DNA from: Pyrus communis
Taxonomy: Eukaryota; Streptophyta; Magnoliopsida; Rosales; Rosaceae
Length of the DNA stretch: 64,000 nt
Direction: 5' to 3'
Assembly (NCBI RefSeq): GCF_963583255.1
Contig: NC_084814.1
Location: forward strand, 26,218,598 to 26,282,597
Position 1 is the stretch's first letter, and each line of letters starts with the position of its first letter. The position numbers and the translations under genes were made by a program. Below the pieces are notes generated by a model. The model saw only the letters and a program-made list of their open reading frames with translations. It was not told where the DNA came from and did not search any database. Positions 10,962 through 22,206 of the stretch are shown here, in pieces.

Positions 10962-13191
10962 TGACACACCCCGACCGAGATCGGAGCGTGCTGGCCGTCA
11001 CACAAAGGTGACGTAGCCATGTGCACGTGCGGAAGCTAATAAGTAGTAATATAAAAGTACGAATAAATTAAAAACTAGCATACAAGTACTAAAATGAGTG
11101 CTAGTTAGTGCGATACAAATTCAGAGCAGGTCTAAAGCAGTCCAAATGAAACGACAACAATAGTACGCCCGAAGGCGACCCTACGATGTGGAGTGTCTGT
11201 CAGAACGCCGAAAAGCTCACAAGGGAAACCACCGCAACGGCTAAGCAACTAGAACCTGGAGGGGCGCAAAACAAAAGCGTGAGTGGGCAAAAACAATTCT
11301 TTCTAAAACCATTTACAAAATACTTTCTAACCCCTCGCCGTAAAACCTGTATACTTCCCAGAAAATAAACATATATACGTATGTGTAAACATGCAAAACA
11401 TGCTCAAGGGTATACCAATCATGCTCAAGATATGCCATGCCACAATCTCAAAGTGATATGCAAGTGCCCAGGTATAACCATAACAATATCATGTAATCTG
11501 GCAGCCGGAGTCACCTAACGTGACCTGTACGGCTGCATCTAGAGCTCAAATCTCAATCTCGATATCTAAACCTGCCCACGAGTCGGAACCACCTAAAGTG
11601 GTCTATACGACAAGCCTGGGTGTAACATATATATACGCTCTAGTGCTACGATCACGTGAAGGCTGTGCGAATAATCGCGGGTCACCTACGAGTCGGAACC
11701 ACCTATTGTGGTCTGTACGACAGGCCTATGCACCTAGCTTGGATCCAAGCTGAGCGTATGGTGCGGGAGGTGAACAACACGTGAAGGACTGTGCCCTACT
11801 CTGGGCGGGAGCACTAACACCGGGGGTGCAGGTTATGAGCTCTCTAAGCATCTCCAACCACTAATTAATGCAATCGTTAATTAACGCTTACCTGGCACTT
11901 ACCTATGCCTCCACAGCACCCACATATAAATATGTATATGCATGCCCCTACTAATAAATGTGATGACGCATAAACGATAATAATAATATGCATGGCATAA
12001 GGCAAATAACCCTTTTTAAATCAATTTCTGGGAATATAAATGTATATAGGTATATACGGAAAACAAAAGCCCACTCACTGGTATGTAGAAGGGTCGTAGC
12101 CCCCCTGCCTCGCGTGTGCACGCTCGTCCTCTGGGTACGTGTCACCTAAATGCGAAACAACTATAAAAACGTTAACTTTAAAGCACATAACCCGTTTCTC
12201 GTAATAACTTCTCATACATTGCTCAAAATGGACAAATGAATATACCCACGTGCTCTACACAACCTCAGGGTCACAACCATATTTTTAGAAAAAAATTTGG
12301 ACCCCGCACGCGCCCCCACGCGCCAGCACAGGCACGGACCTACGCGCCCCCCACGCGCGGCCACGTGCCAGGCACACTGACGGTGTCAACAGACGCCGTC
12401 AGGAATATTCCGTTAAACTGACGGAATATTCCGTCAAATCTAACCGGATACCGTCACTGCCGTTAGGAATATTCCGTCAAACTTGACGGAATATTCCCCT
12501 TTCTTCTCCGGCCTACCCTCGCCGGACTCCGGTCGCCGGAAACTGGGAAAAACTTTAAACTAACTATTCTCCTTCGTTTCTCAACCGTTTTCTATGATTC
12601 TTGGACCAAAAGAAAGCCCTAAACTAGTAGAATCACGTTGGACCACTTTTAAAGGCTAAAGGTTACGAAATCTTACCTGTGCAAACAACCAAAACCGGCC
12701 AACTTCGAGTAGGACGATCCCGACGTCCAATTTCGTCCAACGAAGCACTCCGAGGCTCCTTGGGACACCACCAAGCTACCTACGAGCTTAGAAATCCCAA
12801 AAACTCAACGTATAAATTTTGCATGAACAGTACATAAATCGGGGCTTGTGAATTCGACGTGAAAACGTTGAGGTTCCTACCTGAAAATGGTATGGTTGTG
12901 CTCGCCTCGACCTCACGAGTTGAATGGTGTCCTTAGTTTCCTCGATCTGTCACGGTTTGATGGGTATGTGTGTTGGTCCGTACGTTTTTAGGAAGAAGAA
13001 GAAGGATAGAGGACTCGGGAGAGAGAGAAGACAGAGGGAGAGAGAGAAGGATAGTGTTTGTGTGTGTGTGGAAGTGTGTGAGGTTCCAAACACATGCCAC
13101 AACACAACAACCAAAACGTGACGAAAGCACACTAGGGATAAAATTGTAATTTCATACGTACATTTCGGTATTTCCGGGACGGGATGTCACA
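10962..13191 (-). repeat. 5' LTR of the Tekay-like Gypsy element
   Basis: It is 2,230 bp, the same length as the 3' LTR. Differences I counted include single substitutions near 12115, 12830, 12961, 13057 and 13138, and two bases near 12293. It carries the same palindrome clusters. Confidence 0.95.
12371..12492. promoter_or_regulatory. GGAATATTCC palindrome cluster, 5' LTR copy
   Basis: It is an exact duplicate of the 5186-5307 cluster in the LTR that would drive transcription of the element. On the element strand it lies about 700-820 bp into the LTR. Confidence 0.45.
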
Positions 13192-13394
13192 GTTAATTTA
13201 GACTAAAATAGAAAATAATAGACCAGAGAGCATAATTTATCTTTTAGTATTGTTAATTCCACAATTATAGGTTTTATTTGAAATCTCATTAATATAAACA
13301 AGTACAAATTTCAATTTTAAATTTTAAAAATATAATAACCTATATAGAAATGCATTATTACATTAATGTCAGGACTTCGAATAAAAAAACTAAA

Positions 13395-13700
13395 GGCTTT
13401 TTAGTCAAAATGATCCCTGAGATATAATGACAAAAATACCCTCAATCATTTTGGTCATTTCCTGAAAAATCTTCATTAAATAAAGATATAATGACAAAAT
13501 ACCCTCAATTTTTGTCAAATCATTTTGGCCAATTGTTTATTAAATTGAGGGTATTTTTGTCATTTGGTCCTTAATTTTTCAAGGAATGACCAAAATGATT
13601 AATGATGGACAAACTCAGAGACCACTTCTATTGATTTCAAATCTCAAGAACCAAAGTGATGAGTTATTCAAATCTTAGAGAGCATTTTGGCTAAAAAGCC
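13395..13700. mobile_element. Mutator-type MITE (306 bp)
   Basis: The terminal inverted repeats are GGCTTTTTAG(T/C)CAAAATG, and the element is flanked by a perfect 9-bp duplication AAAACTAAA (13386-13394 and 13701-13709), the size made by Mutator-like transposases. It has no coding capacity. The inner sequence is also partly self-complementary (ATTTTTGTCATTTGG and its complement). Confidence 0.88.
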
Positions 13701-13752
13701 AAAACTAAAAAATCAACAAATTTTCAGTCAAAGAAAATTAATAGTTAAAAAT

Positions 13753-14049
13753 GAGTAATGTTATTCATACCATGTTTTTATACCACATTTCTATACCACC
13801 TTATGTTGCATCTGATGTGGACAGCCACATCATTTGAAAAAATTGTAAAACCCAAGGAAAGGGAGGAGAAAGACTCCTCGTATAACACAATTATTATTTA
13901 ATTAACTAGTTTTTCTTAATTATTAGTTTATTAAATAATGAACTAAATTTAAAAATTTGATTAATTCAAATGATATAGTTGTCCACATCAAATGTCACTC
14001 AAGATGGTATGAAAATGTGGTATAAAAACATGTTATGAATATCATACTC
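13753..14049. mobile_element. Second Mutator-type MITE (297 bp)
   Basis: The inverted repeats are about 50 bp (motif CATGTTTTTATACCACATTT in both). A perfect 9-bp duplication GTTAAAAAT lies at 13744-13752 and 14050-14058. It has no coding capacity and its termini differ from the neighbouring MITE, so it is a different family. Confidence 0.9.
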
Positions 14050-14314
14050 GTTAAAAATCACATCCAAAGTCTGCTTTTTATTTTATTTTTTATATTTGTA
14101 ATATTCATTAGGTACACACTCCTATTTCCTTTTCAATATATGTAGTTAAACTGCTGTAACAAAGATTTCAAGGTGATCCAGAAAATTATCACTCCATCAG
14201 TCAAAACGAGCAAGAAATTAATATTACGTCTTACAAGGGCTATTTCATTACGCCATTAATTAATTCGAGTGTTATTGGTTCGATGATCCCCACAATGAGA
14301 CAGCTGACACCTAA

Positions 14315-17300
14315 TTAGCATCTGGATTTGATGCATGTTAAAGCGCCTGATGACCTTGTCAATGACCGGACGGATTTGGCGTCAACAACTCCGAAAGTTT
14401 GTTCCCTGTTATAGTGAGGCTTTGCTCCACCTGTGCCTGATTGGACGAAAGAAGCCCCATTTTCGAAGATATCTCCCACAGAGTAAAATATCCACGAGTT
14501 CTTGTTCTCAATGCTGTCTTTCCTCCAAGTGATCTGTGCATGTGTAGTATGTATAGGAGAATATACTAGTTAGTTTTCATGAATAAATATATGTGTGTGT
14601 GAATCATGAAAACCAATATATATTTGAGTCACCTCTTTATTGTTTAACGATTTTGGTGCAATAAAGAGGTTGGCTTCACTCTTAACGCTAGGATTCATAC
14701 TTCCCCCGATGGCGTACTGTGACCATTTTCTGTAGAGGTTGTTCACGACATGTGCATATCCATAGCGAATCCTGCATCCAGTACCGAATAGATAATTATA
14801 TAATGTTGCTATATAATTAATAAATAGCTAGTTGTGTGTGCACTAAGAGACCTGTGCACACACACACATATATATATATATATGGGGAATTGTTATTAGT
14901 ACTCCAAAAATCTCATTTGACACTCCAAATTTTCTATAATTAGAAAGAAAAATACATTTGCGTGCAGTATAGAATAAAATTTTTAGAGTGCTAATAACAG
15001 TTCCATGTATATATATAGCTTTTTACACAATTAGGCTTTGTTTGGTGGAGTAGGATTATGGTTTTGGGTTTAGAGTTTAGGCCCATAATCACAATCACGA
15101 TTCACGACCAAGGTCAATCGCGATCATGTCCAGCATCTCTGTAACCGTGGTTCATACGAGATACGAATACAAGAGTAGTACAGTGTCTAATTAAATCCCA
15201 TGTCAAAGGAAGTATAGGTTCATGTCATGATAATTAAATAGGGTTTAGGTATCAAGTATCTATTAAATTTAATATGCATGCATTAACAATAATTGCGACA
15301 TACTACGTACCTTGGCATTCTTTGGTTGCAGTTGGGTCCAAAATGGTTATAGACTACTGTGATCCTCATGTTCCTGTCCCGAACGTAGCCATCATCGTGG
15401 CCAAGAAGCATAACCTTGTCCTGGTCTCTGAACCAATTGTTGGAGATGGTGATAAGGCTAGATCCTCGAGTAACATCGAGAAGGCCGTCCTGGCACTCGT
15501 AGAGTGTATTGTGGTCTATCCAAACCTTTGATGCAGTTACCAACCTGATAGCATCTCCGTCGACCTGCCCTAGTTGCCTTATCTTTCCATCTGGACCCAT
15601 AACTGAGCTTGCTGGTTGGGATCGACAATGGTGGATTCGTAGTCCATGGATGATTACATCGCTTGCCTGAATTTAAATAATATCAATTGGGTGTACTTAA
15701 TTACAAAATAATCATCAATTAGTTAGTAGTTAACATGCATGCACTTGGTTGGTTTGAAGTTTGATTTTGATACTCTAATAATTAAGGAGGTGTATTCAAT
15801 TGAGAATTCGAGGGATTTTAATTATTTTAATGAATATAGGGATATTCAATCAGGATTTTAAGTGATTATTTGAAATTCAATGTGTATTCAATCAGGATTT
15901 TAAGATAGTGAGTTAAAATCCTTAGAAATCCAGGTGTATTCAATTAGAAATTTATTTTAAAGAATTTTAAAAAGTTGAGAAATTTGAGGGTATTAGAGAG
16001 ATTTCGTAGTGCAATTTAAGTATTCACAAATCTCTCATATCTCCCTGAGATTTCGAGGGAATTGAATCAAACTTTTTCAAGCAATCTCTAGATATCAATT
16101 AAAGTCCCTTAAACTCCATGAATTTATAAATCTATTGAAATCTCTCAAATTCTTAATTGAATACACCTCTATAAGTGAATCATCTCAGCAGAATGTCTTG
16201 ACCACATAGGTAAAAGGAAATGAAGTTTCTAGAATATTCTTCTTTTTGATTGAATAAATATATAGCTTTTTCTAATCTAAACAACCTATTAATAGAACTA
16301 GAGTGCTATTAGACTCACCCCAGTGTCCTATTTTCCCACCCACATGATAATCTCACAGGGTATGCTATCCACACATGCCTTTTTACTTCTCACACACCCC
16401 TTGTTACTTTCTATCATTTGATCTTCTTCAATTCATCTGATCCGACGATCGAAAATTAAAAGGGTGTGTGGATACCACACCCCTAATCTCACCCATCCAT
16501 AAAAAATTAAAAACATAAAATGTTATTTTCTCACCCACCATTATTCCTAAAATAACCCTAATATAGTTTTTAACTAACTCTAATATATCTTTAAATAATA
16601 TTAAAACAAATAAATAAAAACAGAAATGAAAGAAAATGCAAGACCTAAGACTTGGACATTCATCTTCTCCTTCAAACCACGCATGTCCTTCAAATCGTGG
16701 CATCCATTGCATAATATCCCTTCCTACTAACCCCACATCTACCACCCCAATCTCTATCCAACTCCCCACCCTCTATTTTCACCGAATTCCATATCTATAT
16801 AGTACTCACACCTATCACCACCATGTAGAGACCCCAGATCCCCAAACCACCCTTCTTCCTTCTTTTCTATCAAAACCCCAAATCTCACCCCCAAGTCTCT
16901 TTTTCCTCCATTGAAGTTTCTTGCCTTCGTCTAGCACACACCCATTCCTTCCTCCAATCTTTCCCAGCCTCTCCGTCGAAGATATCACACACCACCCACC
17001 ATTATTTATTTATATTTTAAATTATTTCTTGTTATTTTTTTTCAAAGTTTTAGTAATTAATTAAATTAGGGTTTAAGAGTCTTCTTATAAAAGGATAAAT
17101 ATGTTATTAACATTTTCATTAAATGGCAGGTTGGGAAATAAGACACTGGGGTGGAAGTATGTTTGTCAACAAAAATTTTATGAAATTACCATTCTAATCT
17201 CTCATCAAATTGAGCAAAAAATAAAAAAAATATCGGTAATTTAGTAATTACATGCAACATAAATTCTGATGTATTTTACATCAACCTCACAACCATTTAA

Positions 17301-18311
17301 GCATATTATGCCCTATTAAAAAAAAATAAAAATTAAATAAACAAATGTATGCTTTACGTTAGAAGAAATTGCTCCATCATTGTCCCATATTTCATAACAG
17401 AATTTTTTTTTTTTTTTTTAGAATTTTAAAAACTAATCGCATAAAAACAAAATGAAATGAAACTGTTCGCACAGCATGTGTGGACATCTGCTAGTTACAA
17501 TGAAGTTCCTAATTGTCTGTACTAATTACAGTCACAAGGGTAAATAAACTACTTAATGACTGGACTTAAATTGTTGACTGTATTTGATGACCTGACTTCT
17601 AGATCTTCCTCTTTACTAGGGACCAAAAATTCATGATCTCAACATTGACCACATCTTGACAGGAGTATGTTGTCTTGATCACCTAGGGACCAAAGATTTA
17701 TAACCTTGACATAAGTATGTTCTTTACCTTTGATATTAAATTTAAGAGTTAGTGACCATGTTAATGACCAACATTCATGATCTTGACATACATATGTACA
17801 TGTGTTGCAATTGTACGAGTCTAATTAATTAAAGAGTTACCTTAAAGACTACCAAACACGCATTGCCGGCAATGTGAACAGTAGCACCTCTTCCATCAAT
17901 GGCAGTAAAACTACTAATGAGAAGAGGTTTCTGGAGCTGAATCCGCATGTCCCTCCGAAAGGTGATCCACTTTTTCCCTCTGATCATGGTAACCCCATAT
18001 CTCAAAGTTCCTGGTGTGGGGTCCAACGCATTATCACTAGGGTCCGTGACTTGATAGTATTTGACATCACTTCCTGCGTTGTTGCTCATTTTCCCAGCAA
18101 ATCCCACTGAACATGACGCAAGTTCCTGCCGGTCACTTCTCCAATTCGAGTTCCATCTCCAGCAACTGTCAATCACGTTCAATTTCATTCCATCAACTTT
18201 TGTTTTCTTAGCCAAAATAGGGTTTGGAGCGAAGCCGACGATAATGACGATGAAAAGGCCCAAAAACAACCACCGCATATTGGCATTAAGATTTCCGGGA
18301 TGAGAAGCCAT
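14315..18311 (-). CDS. Pectate lyase (PL1 family), four exons
   Basis: I read exons at 18311-17841, 15666-15311, 14771-14633 and 14533-14315, all with GT-AG junctions and consistent phases (0, 2, 0). Together they make 394 aa. A hydrophobic N-terminal signal (MRWLFLGLFIVIIVGFA) targets secretion to the cell wall, where the enzyme cleaves de-esterified pectin by beta-elimination with Ca2+. Family marks include SCWRWNSNWRSDRQ, VTDPSDN, PGTLRYG, IDGRGATVHIAG, IIHGLRIHHC, WIDHNTLYECQDGLLDV (Ca2+-binding acidic residues) and NQRMPRIRYGYAHVVNN, which spans the catalytic Arg region across exons 2 and 3. Length is normal for the short plant pectate lyases. A second Met lies 12 codons in, just before the signal peptide. 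Introns 1 (2,174 bp) and 2 carry small transposons, but no lesion is seen in the coding exons. Confidence 0.93.
14884..15004. mobile_element. Short MITE in pectate lyase intron 2
   Basis: The ends form an inverted repeat (GGAATTGTTATTAGTACTCC against GGAACTGTTATTAGCACTCT). It is about 121 bp and follows a (CA)n/(TA)n microsatellite at 14861-14882. The AT repeat makes the target-site duplication impossible to read. Confidence 0.6.
15787..16169. mobile_element. Inverted-repeat element in pectate lyase intron 1
   Basis: The termini are GAGGTGTATTCAATTGAGAA and a near-identical inverted copy ending at 16169. The inner sequence repeats GGATTTTAAG and AAATCTCTC motifs. It is about 380 bp with no coding capacity. 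No clear target-site duplication was found. A decayed relative lies at 44849-45250. Confidence 0.65.
16301..17165. mobile_element. Probable DNA transposon remnant in pectate lyase intron 1
   Basis: A passage near the left end (CACCCCAGTGTCCTATTTTC) recurs inverted near the right end (GAAATAAGACACTGGGGTGG). The interior is pyrimidine-rich and may hold a captured 5' UTR-like stretch (16630-16990), but I recognise no protein. The borders are approximate and no duplication was confirmed. Confidence 0.4.
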
Positions 18312-18380
18312 CTCAAGAAAGTGCTAGATGAGCAAGGTTTTTCTGTTTAATTATTTACTTAATAGAATGAATAATTAATG

Positions 18381-18394
18381 TATATATTTATATA
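18381..18394 (-). promoter_or_regulatory. Candidate TATA box of the pectate lyase gene
   Basis: The complement reads TATATAAATATATA, 70 to 83 nt upstream of the ATG, a reasonable place for a plant TATA box with a short leader. Confidence 0.5.
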
Positions 18395-18866
18395 GGAGCA
18401 TGGATGGAGAGATATTTATAGCCGGATTTAGTAATTAGCTAGCTAGGAAGTTTGTTTACTTGTTAGGGAGTCTTAATAATTAGCTACGGCGGAAAATAAT
18501 TCAGAAGGTTCTGCAGTTTTCCCTTCTCCAGTTTTCCTCCTCATATTTAGCTAGCTACTTTGTGTAATTAGTTTTGTTAGGTATCTTCGTCTAGAAGTAG
18601 CAGCCGGGAGAGAGGTAAGATTGTTTAACTGTTTTTACTGGTGAGCAATGGAATGGAGTCCTGTGATTTTCAACTACTACCAACGTTACTGCGCATACAA
18701 ATGAGTATATAATATATATATATATATATATTGGTAATCAAATGAGTATATATTTCACTCCATAAAAACTGATCAATTTTCAAGGGATAAAACTATCGAT
18801 AATCGCTCCTAGCGACCAACCAAGTCATATCCCTTCGTCCAAAAAAAATAGTCATGTCCCGAATAC
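18395..18866. other. Upstream region of the pectate lyase gene
   Basis: No gene is seen. It contains an AT microsatellite at about 18707-18731 and ends at the TTA target site of the Harbinger element. Confidence 0.5.
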
Positions 18867-18948
18867 TTAGGCCATCTTCAATCGAGGGCTGGCCAGAGGG
18901 CTCATTTTAGCCCTCTAGTTCTCCAGGATATTAATATTTTAATGAACA

Positions 18949-20125
18949 TGTTGACCCTAAAAACTATCAAGCTTACGTGATGCGCAGGTCGAGTAATTAA
19001 TAAGCTAACTACGTCATTTGGTTGATGCAGGGTGTGCCAACTTGTCGGCCGAGCTCGGCTGAGGAGTAAAATGTGTTGATGTTGCGTTGAGCGCGCTGCT
19101 GATTTCTTGATCTTGCAACTGCGGCCAAGGAAGGAACACGTCTCGGCCTTCGGGTTCTAGAGCTTGAAGACAAGGCTGCTAGTCTTGCGAAGTTCACGGA
19201 TCGTCGGCACCGGGTTCGGTCACGGTAATTATATTCATAAGAGTATAAGCACACCGAACCGGTACCAAACTATATGGACACAAGTACTCAAAAGAGATGT
19301 ATGTCCTGATGGTAAACGTGGTTAGGCCGTCAGAATGCTGAACTCTAAAACTTACTTGTGAGTATCCAATCATAAAACAACTTGGCGCAATGTGCTGAGC
19401 CTAGTAATCTGTAACACCTCACTTTGCCAAGAAGGCTAATGAGATGACCTCTGCCAACAAGAACTCGAAGATCCTTCTTGGCCGAGACTTGGATAGATAA
19501 CCAGTCAGCTTCGACGTAGTGCTATTTATCCAAACTGAAGGTGCTACAGGGTCGGCTAATTCTACAGCAACTGTGTTGTTTATCTAAACTAAAGATGTCA
19601 CCAGTTGCCTTCACAGTGCTGTTTATCCAAACTGAAGATGTGTTGGCAGAAAAAGAAAATAAAAATCTCAAGGTTGTTGAGAGGTTTCGCGTAGAGCGAG
19701 AGTTTGCGCATAGTAGTTTGTGTGTTCAATTGGAGATGCTTGAATGGTGCGATCCCTCTTCTATTTATAGTAGTGAACCTGCTCCTGGACGAGTTAGAAC
19801 CACACTTGGACTCGAACTCCTTATCTTGATCTAATTAGGACTCGACTAGTCCTAATTAAATTGGGACTTTGAACCCTCCTCCATAATGAACCAGATTCAT
19901 TCCCTGATTCTCAATGCCTTCAACTTTTAACACCCCTGATGGTACAAGGATTCAACCTTCGCCCTTATCTGAATCAATCATTCTCACAAGATGACTCGAC
20001 CAAAAAAACTGACTAGACAACTCCTGGAACCTAGCCGACCCATGATACCCCTGGAAGACCGTTGGAGCAAGAGTCTCGACTCATTTTGTTACTTTCGGCC
20101 CAAGTTGTCATTTTGGGCCCAAACA
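18949..20125. mobile_element. Solo LTR (1,177 bp) inside the Harbinger element
   Basis: It has TGTTGACC...CCAAACA ends and a perfect 5-bp duplication GAACA (18944-18948 and 20126-20130). No internal domains are present, so recombination between two LTRs probably removed the rest. I cannot assign it to Copia or Gypsy from the LTR alone. Confidence 0.85.
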
Positions 20126-20346
20126 GAACAGTGCAGGGCCATATTTGCCTCCATCTCCAACCGAGGACCAAAGGGCCATAAAGCTCGTTTTAGCCCTGTC
20201 ACAAAAAAGGGTATCCAATCGAGGGCCAAAGGGCTATAGGGCCAAACATAATTTATTATTTAAAAACTACAACTTAAATTCAAATCCAACAGCTAAGTGA
20301 CGTCAGCATGACGTCAACTAGCCGTTAGATTTGAATTTTTTTTTTC

Positions 20347-20354
20347 TATAAATA
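20347..20354 (+). promoter_or_regulatory. Candidate TATA box of the Harbinger transposase
   Basis: TATAAATA lies 75-82 nt upstream of the first ATG of the transposase reading frame. It is a likely remnant promoter. Confidence 0.45.
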
Positions 20355-20428
20355 GGGTGGATATTGGGCTATAATTCACACAACTTTGAATTCAAATTAT
20401 TTCAATTCAATCTCAATTCAAGTTTGCA

Positions 20429-21832
20429 ATGAATTCCAACTTTGGATCCTCTTCGGATTCCAACTAGGGATCCTCATCCAATTCCAAATTGGAAGAAAAA
20501 TAGGTGCAAATGAGACGAAAAGATGAAGAGTCTGATGAAGAAGTTCAAATAAGGCGCAACAAACAAAATAAAGCAGTAGCCATGGCTGCGGCCATGGTAT
20601 GTCAGCCAATTGAGGAACAACCTTAATGGGGTGGCTCTGTTGCTAGTCGCTCTTACAAACCACGAAATAGAGCGATGATGCATGCCAATCTGATGACCAA
20701 CTACTTCAACCCCAACTTGGTGTACACATAAGAGGATTTCAAACGTCGTTTCCGGATAAGGCGTCATGTCTTCGAGCATTTACTTCGTGATGTCCAGTAG
20801 ATCAATCCATACTTTCGACAGAAGTGGAACAGAGCAGGTCGCCCTGGTTTTTCACCTCATCAGAAGGTTACTATTGCACTCCAAATGATGGCCTATGACT
20901 CCCCAGCTGATTTGATAGATGAAACCCATGGTATGTTTGAGTCTACATGCCTTGACACTCTTGAACAATTTTGTGACACAATTGTTCAGGTTTACAAAGA
21001 CGAGTACATCTGCGAGCCAAATCAAGAAGATCTGAATCGGCTTCTTCGCAAAGCTGAAGATCGTGGGTTTCTGAGCATGATAGGATCATCAGACTACATG
21101 CATTGGGATTGGAAGAATTGTCCCACTGGATGGCAATGAGGCTTTAGCGGAAGGTTGAGAAAGCCAACTGTTATGTTAGAGGCGGTTACCTCATATGGCA
21201 CATGGATCTGGCATGCTTTCTTTGGAGTCCCTGGATCCCAAAATGACATTACAGTTCTTGGGTGTTCACCCCTCTTCAATCGCCTGAAGGAAGGTAAAAC
21301 ACCTCAACTTGACTACTACATCATCGGTCGTCAATGCAATATGGGGTATTACTTGGCAGATGACATTTACCCAAAGTGGGCGACACTTGTCCAAGCAATT
21401 CCAAACCCTAGGAATGACGTGAAAAAGTTGTTTACCTTACACCAAAAGGCATATCGGAAAGATGTTGAGAGAGCTTTCGGTATTCTACAAGCACGGTGGA
21501 AGATCATCAGCAAACCGGCAAAAGGGTGGAGTCGAGAAAATTTGAACTCCATCATGATGTCTTGCATCATATTACACAATATGATAGTGGAGGATAAGCA
21601 AGATGGGTATATTGATGGAGAGTCTGATGACGATCAAGAAGATACAAATAGGTCAAGAAGGGCTCGTGCAAAAATATATGATGGGCCTAATTTGCCTTTC
21701 AATCTAAGAACTGGTAGTATCTCTATAAATGAGTACATGAGGCGCTATAAAATGATACGCTCTCGTGCCACAAACAACTATCTACAACAGGATCTTGTTA
21801 CACATCTTTGGGCCAAAAGAAGCATGGAGTAG
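20429..21832 (+). pseudogene. PIF/Harbinger DDE transposase, six in-frame stops
   Basis: One frame of 468 codons runs from the ATG at 20429 to the stop at 21830-21832 with no frameshift. It is broken by six stop codons, starting at 20465, 20501, 20624, 20729, 20798 and 21137. The C-terminal two thirds match the plant Harbinger transposase (DDE_Tnp_4 / plant transposon protein) family: SSDYMHWDWKNCP (first Asp), GVPGSQNDITVL (second Asp), ADDIYPKW, HQKAYRKDVERAFGILQARW (the catalytic Glu region) and SCIILHNMIVEDK. The protein would cut and paste the element at TTA/TAA sites. The second protein of autonomous elements (Myb/SANT-like) is not seen. The core residues survive, so decay is recent or by point changes only. 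Confidence 0.9.
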
Positions 21833-21937
21833 GCGTTTAAGTTGTATGTTGTTTAATGTTTTTAAAAATGTTGTTTAAGTTTCATGTTGTTAAATGTTTT
21901 TTTTTATGTTGTAAAATTTTTATGATGGTTAATGTTA

Positions 21938-22001
21938 TTTAATGTTGTTTCATATTGTTTAATGTTGTTTCATATTGTTTAATGTTGTTTCATGTTACTT
22001 A
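21938..22001. repeat. Short tandem repeat of about 20 bp
   Basis: The unit TTTAATGTTGTTTCATATTG is repeated about three times, just before the large solo LTR and inside the Harbinger 3' non-coding part. Confidence 0.7.
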
Positions 22002-22206
22002 ATTTAATTTAATGTTGTATAATGGCTTAGGTGTGACAACCCATTCCAAATTTTACGTTTTTATTTTATTTTAAAAGCGTGAATTTACGAAATTGCCCTA
22101 GAAGCAAGGACTTTGACTTCCGTTGACCATCGACTTGAGAGATGTGGGACTTATTCTTTTAGCATATCCTCGTAGTACTCATTGGTACGAACGTATAGGC
22201 GAAAGC

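Larger units (their letters stand above)
3777..13191 (-). mobile_element. Near-complete Ty3/Gypsy chromovirus (Tekay/Del-like)
   Basis: The element is 9,415 bp, on the minus strand, with two 2,230-bp LTRs and a perfect 5-bp target-site duplication GTTAA (3772-3776 and 13192-13196). On its own strand the order is: 5' LTR, a tRNA-Met primer site, gag-protease-RT-RNaseH-integrase-chromodomain in one long frame, a purine tract (AAGGTGGGAAGG, complement of 6009-6020), and the 3' LTR. The two LTRs differ at only about seven positions over 2,230 bp by my count (about 0.3%), so insertion is very recent. The gene order, long LTRs and a C-terminal chromodomain-like segment fit the Tekay/Del lineage of chromoviruses. 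One single-base shift near the gag start is the only visible lesion. Confidence 0.95.

Noticed and set aside
16636..16914. 92-aa frame in pectate lyase intron 1
   Set aside because: Pro/Ser/His low complexity in a pyrimidine-rich transposon part; no start context or homology.
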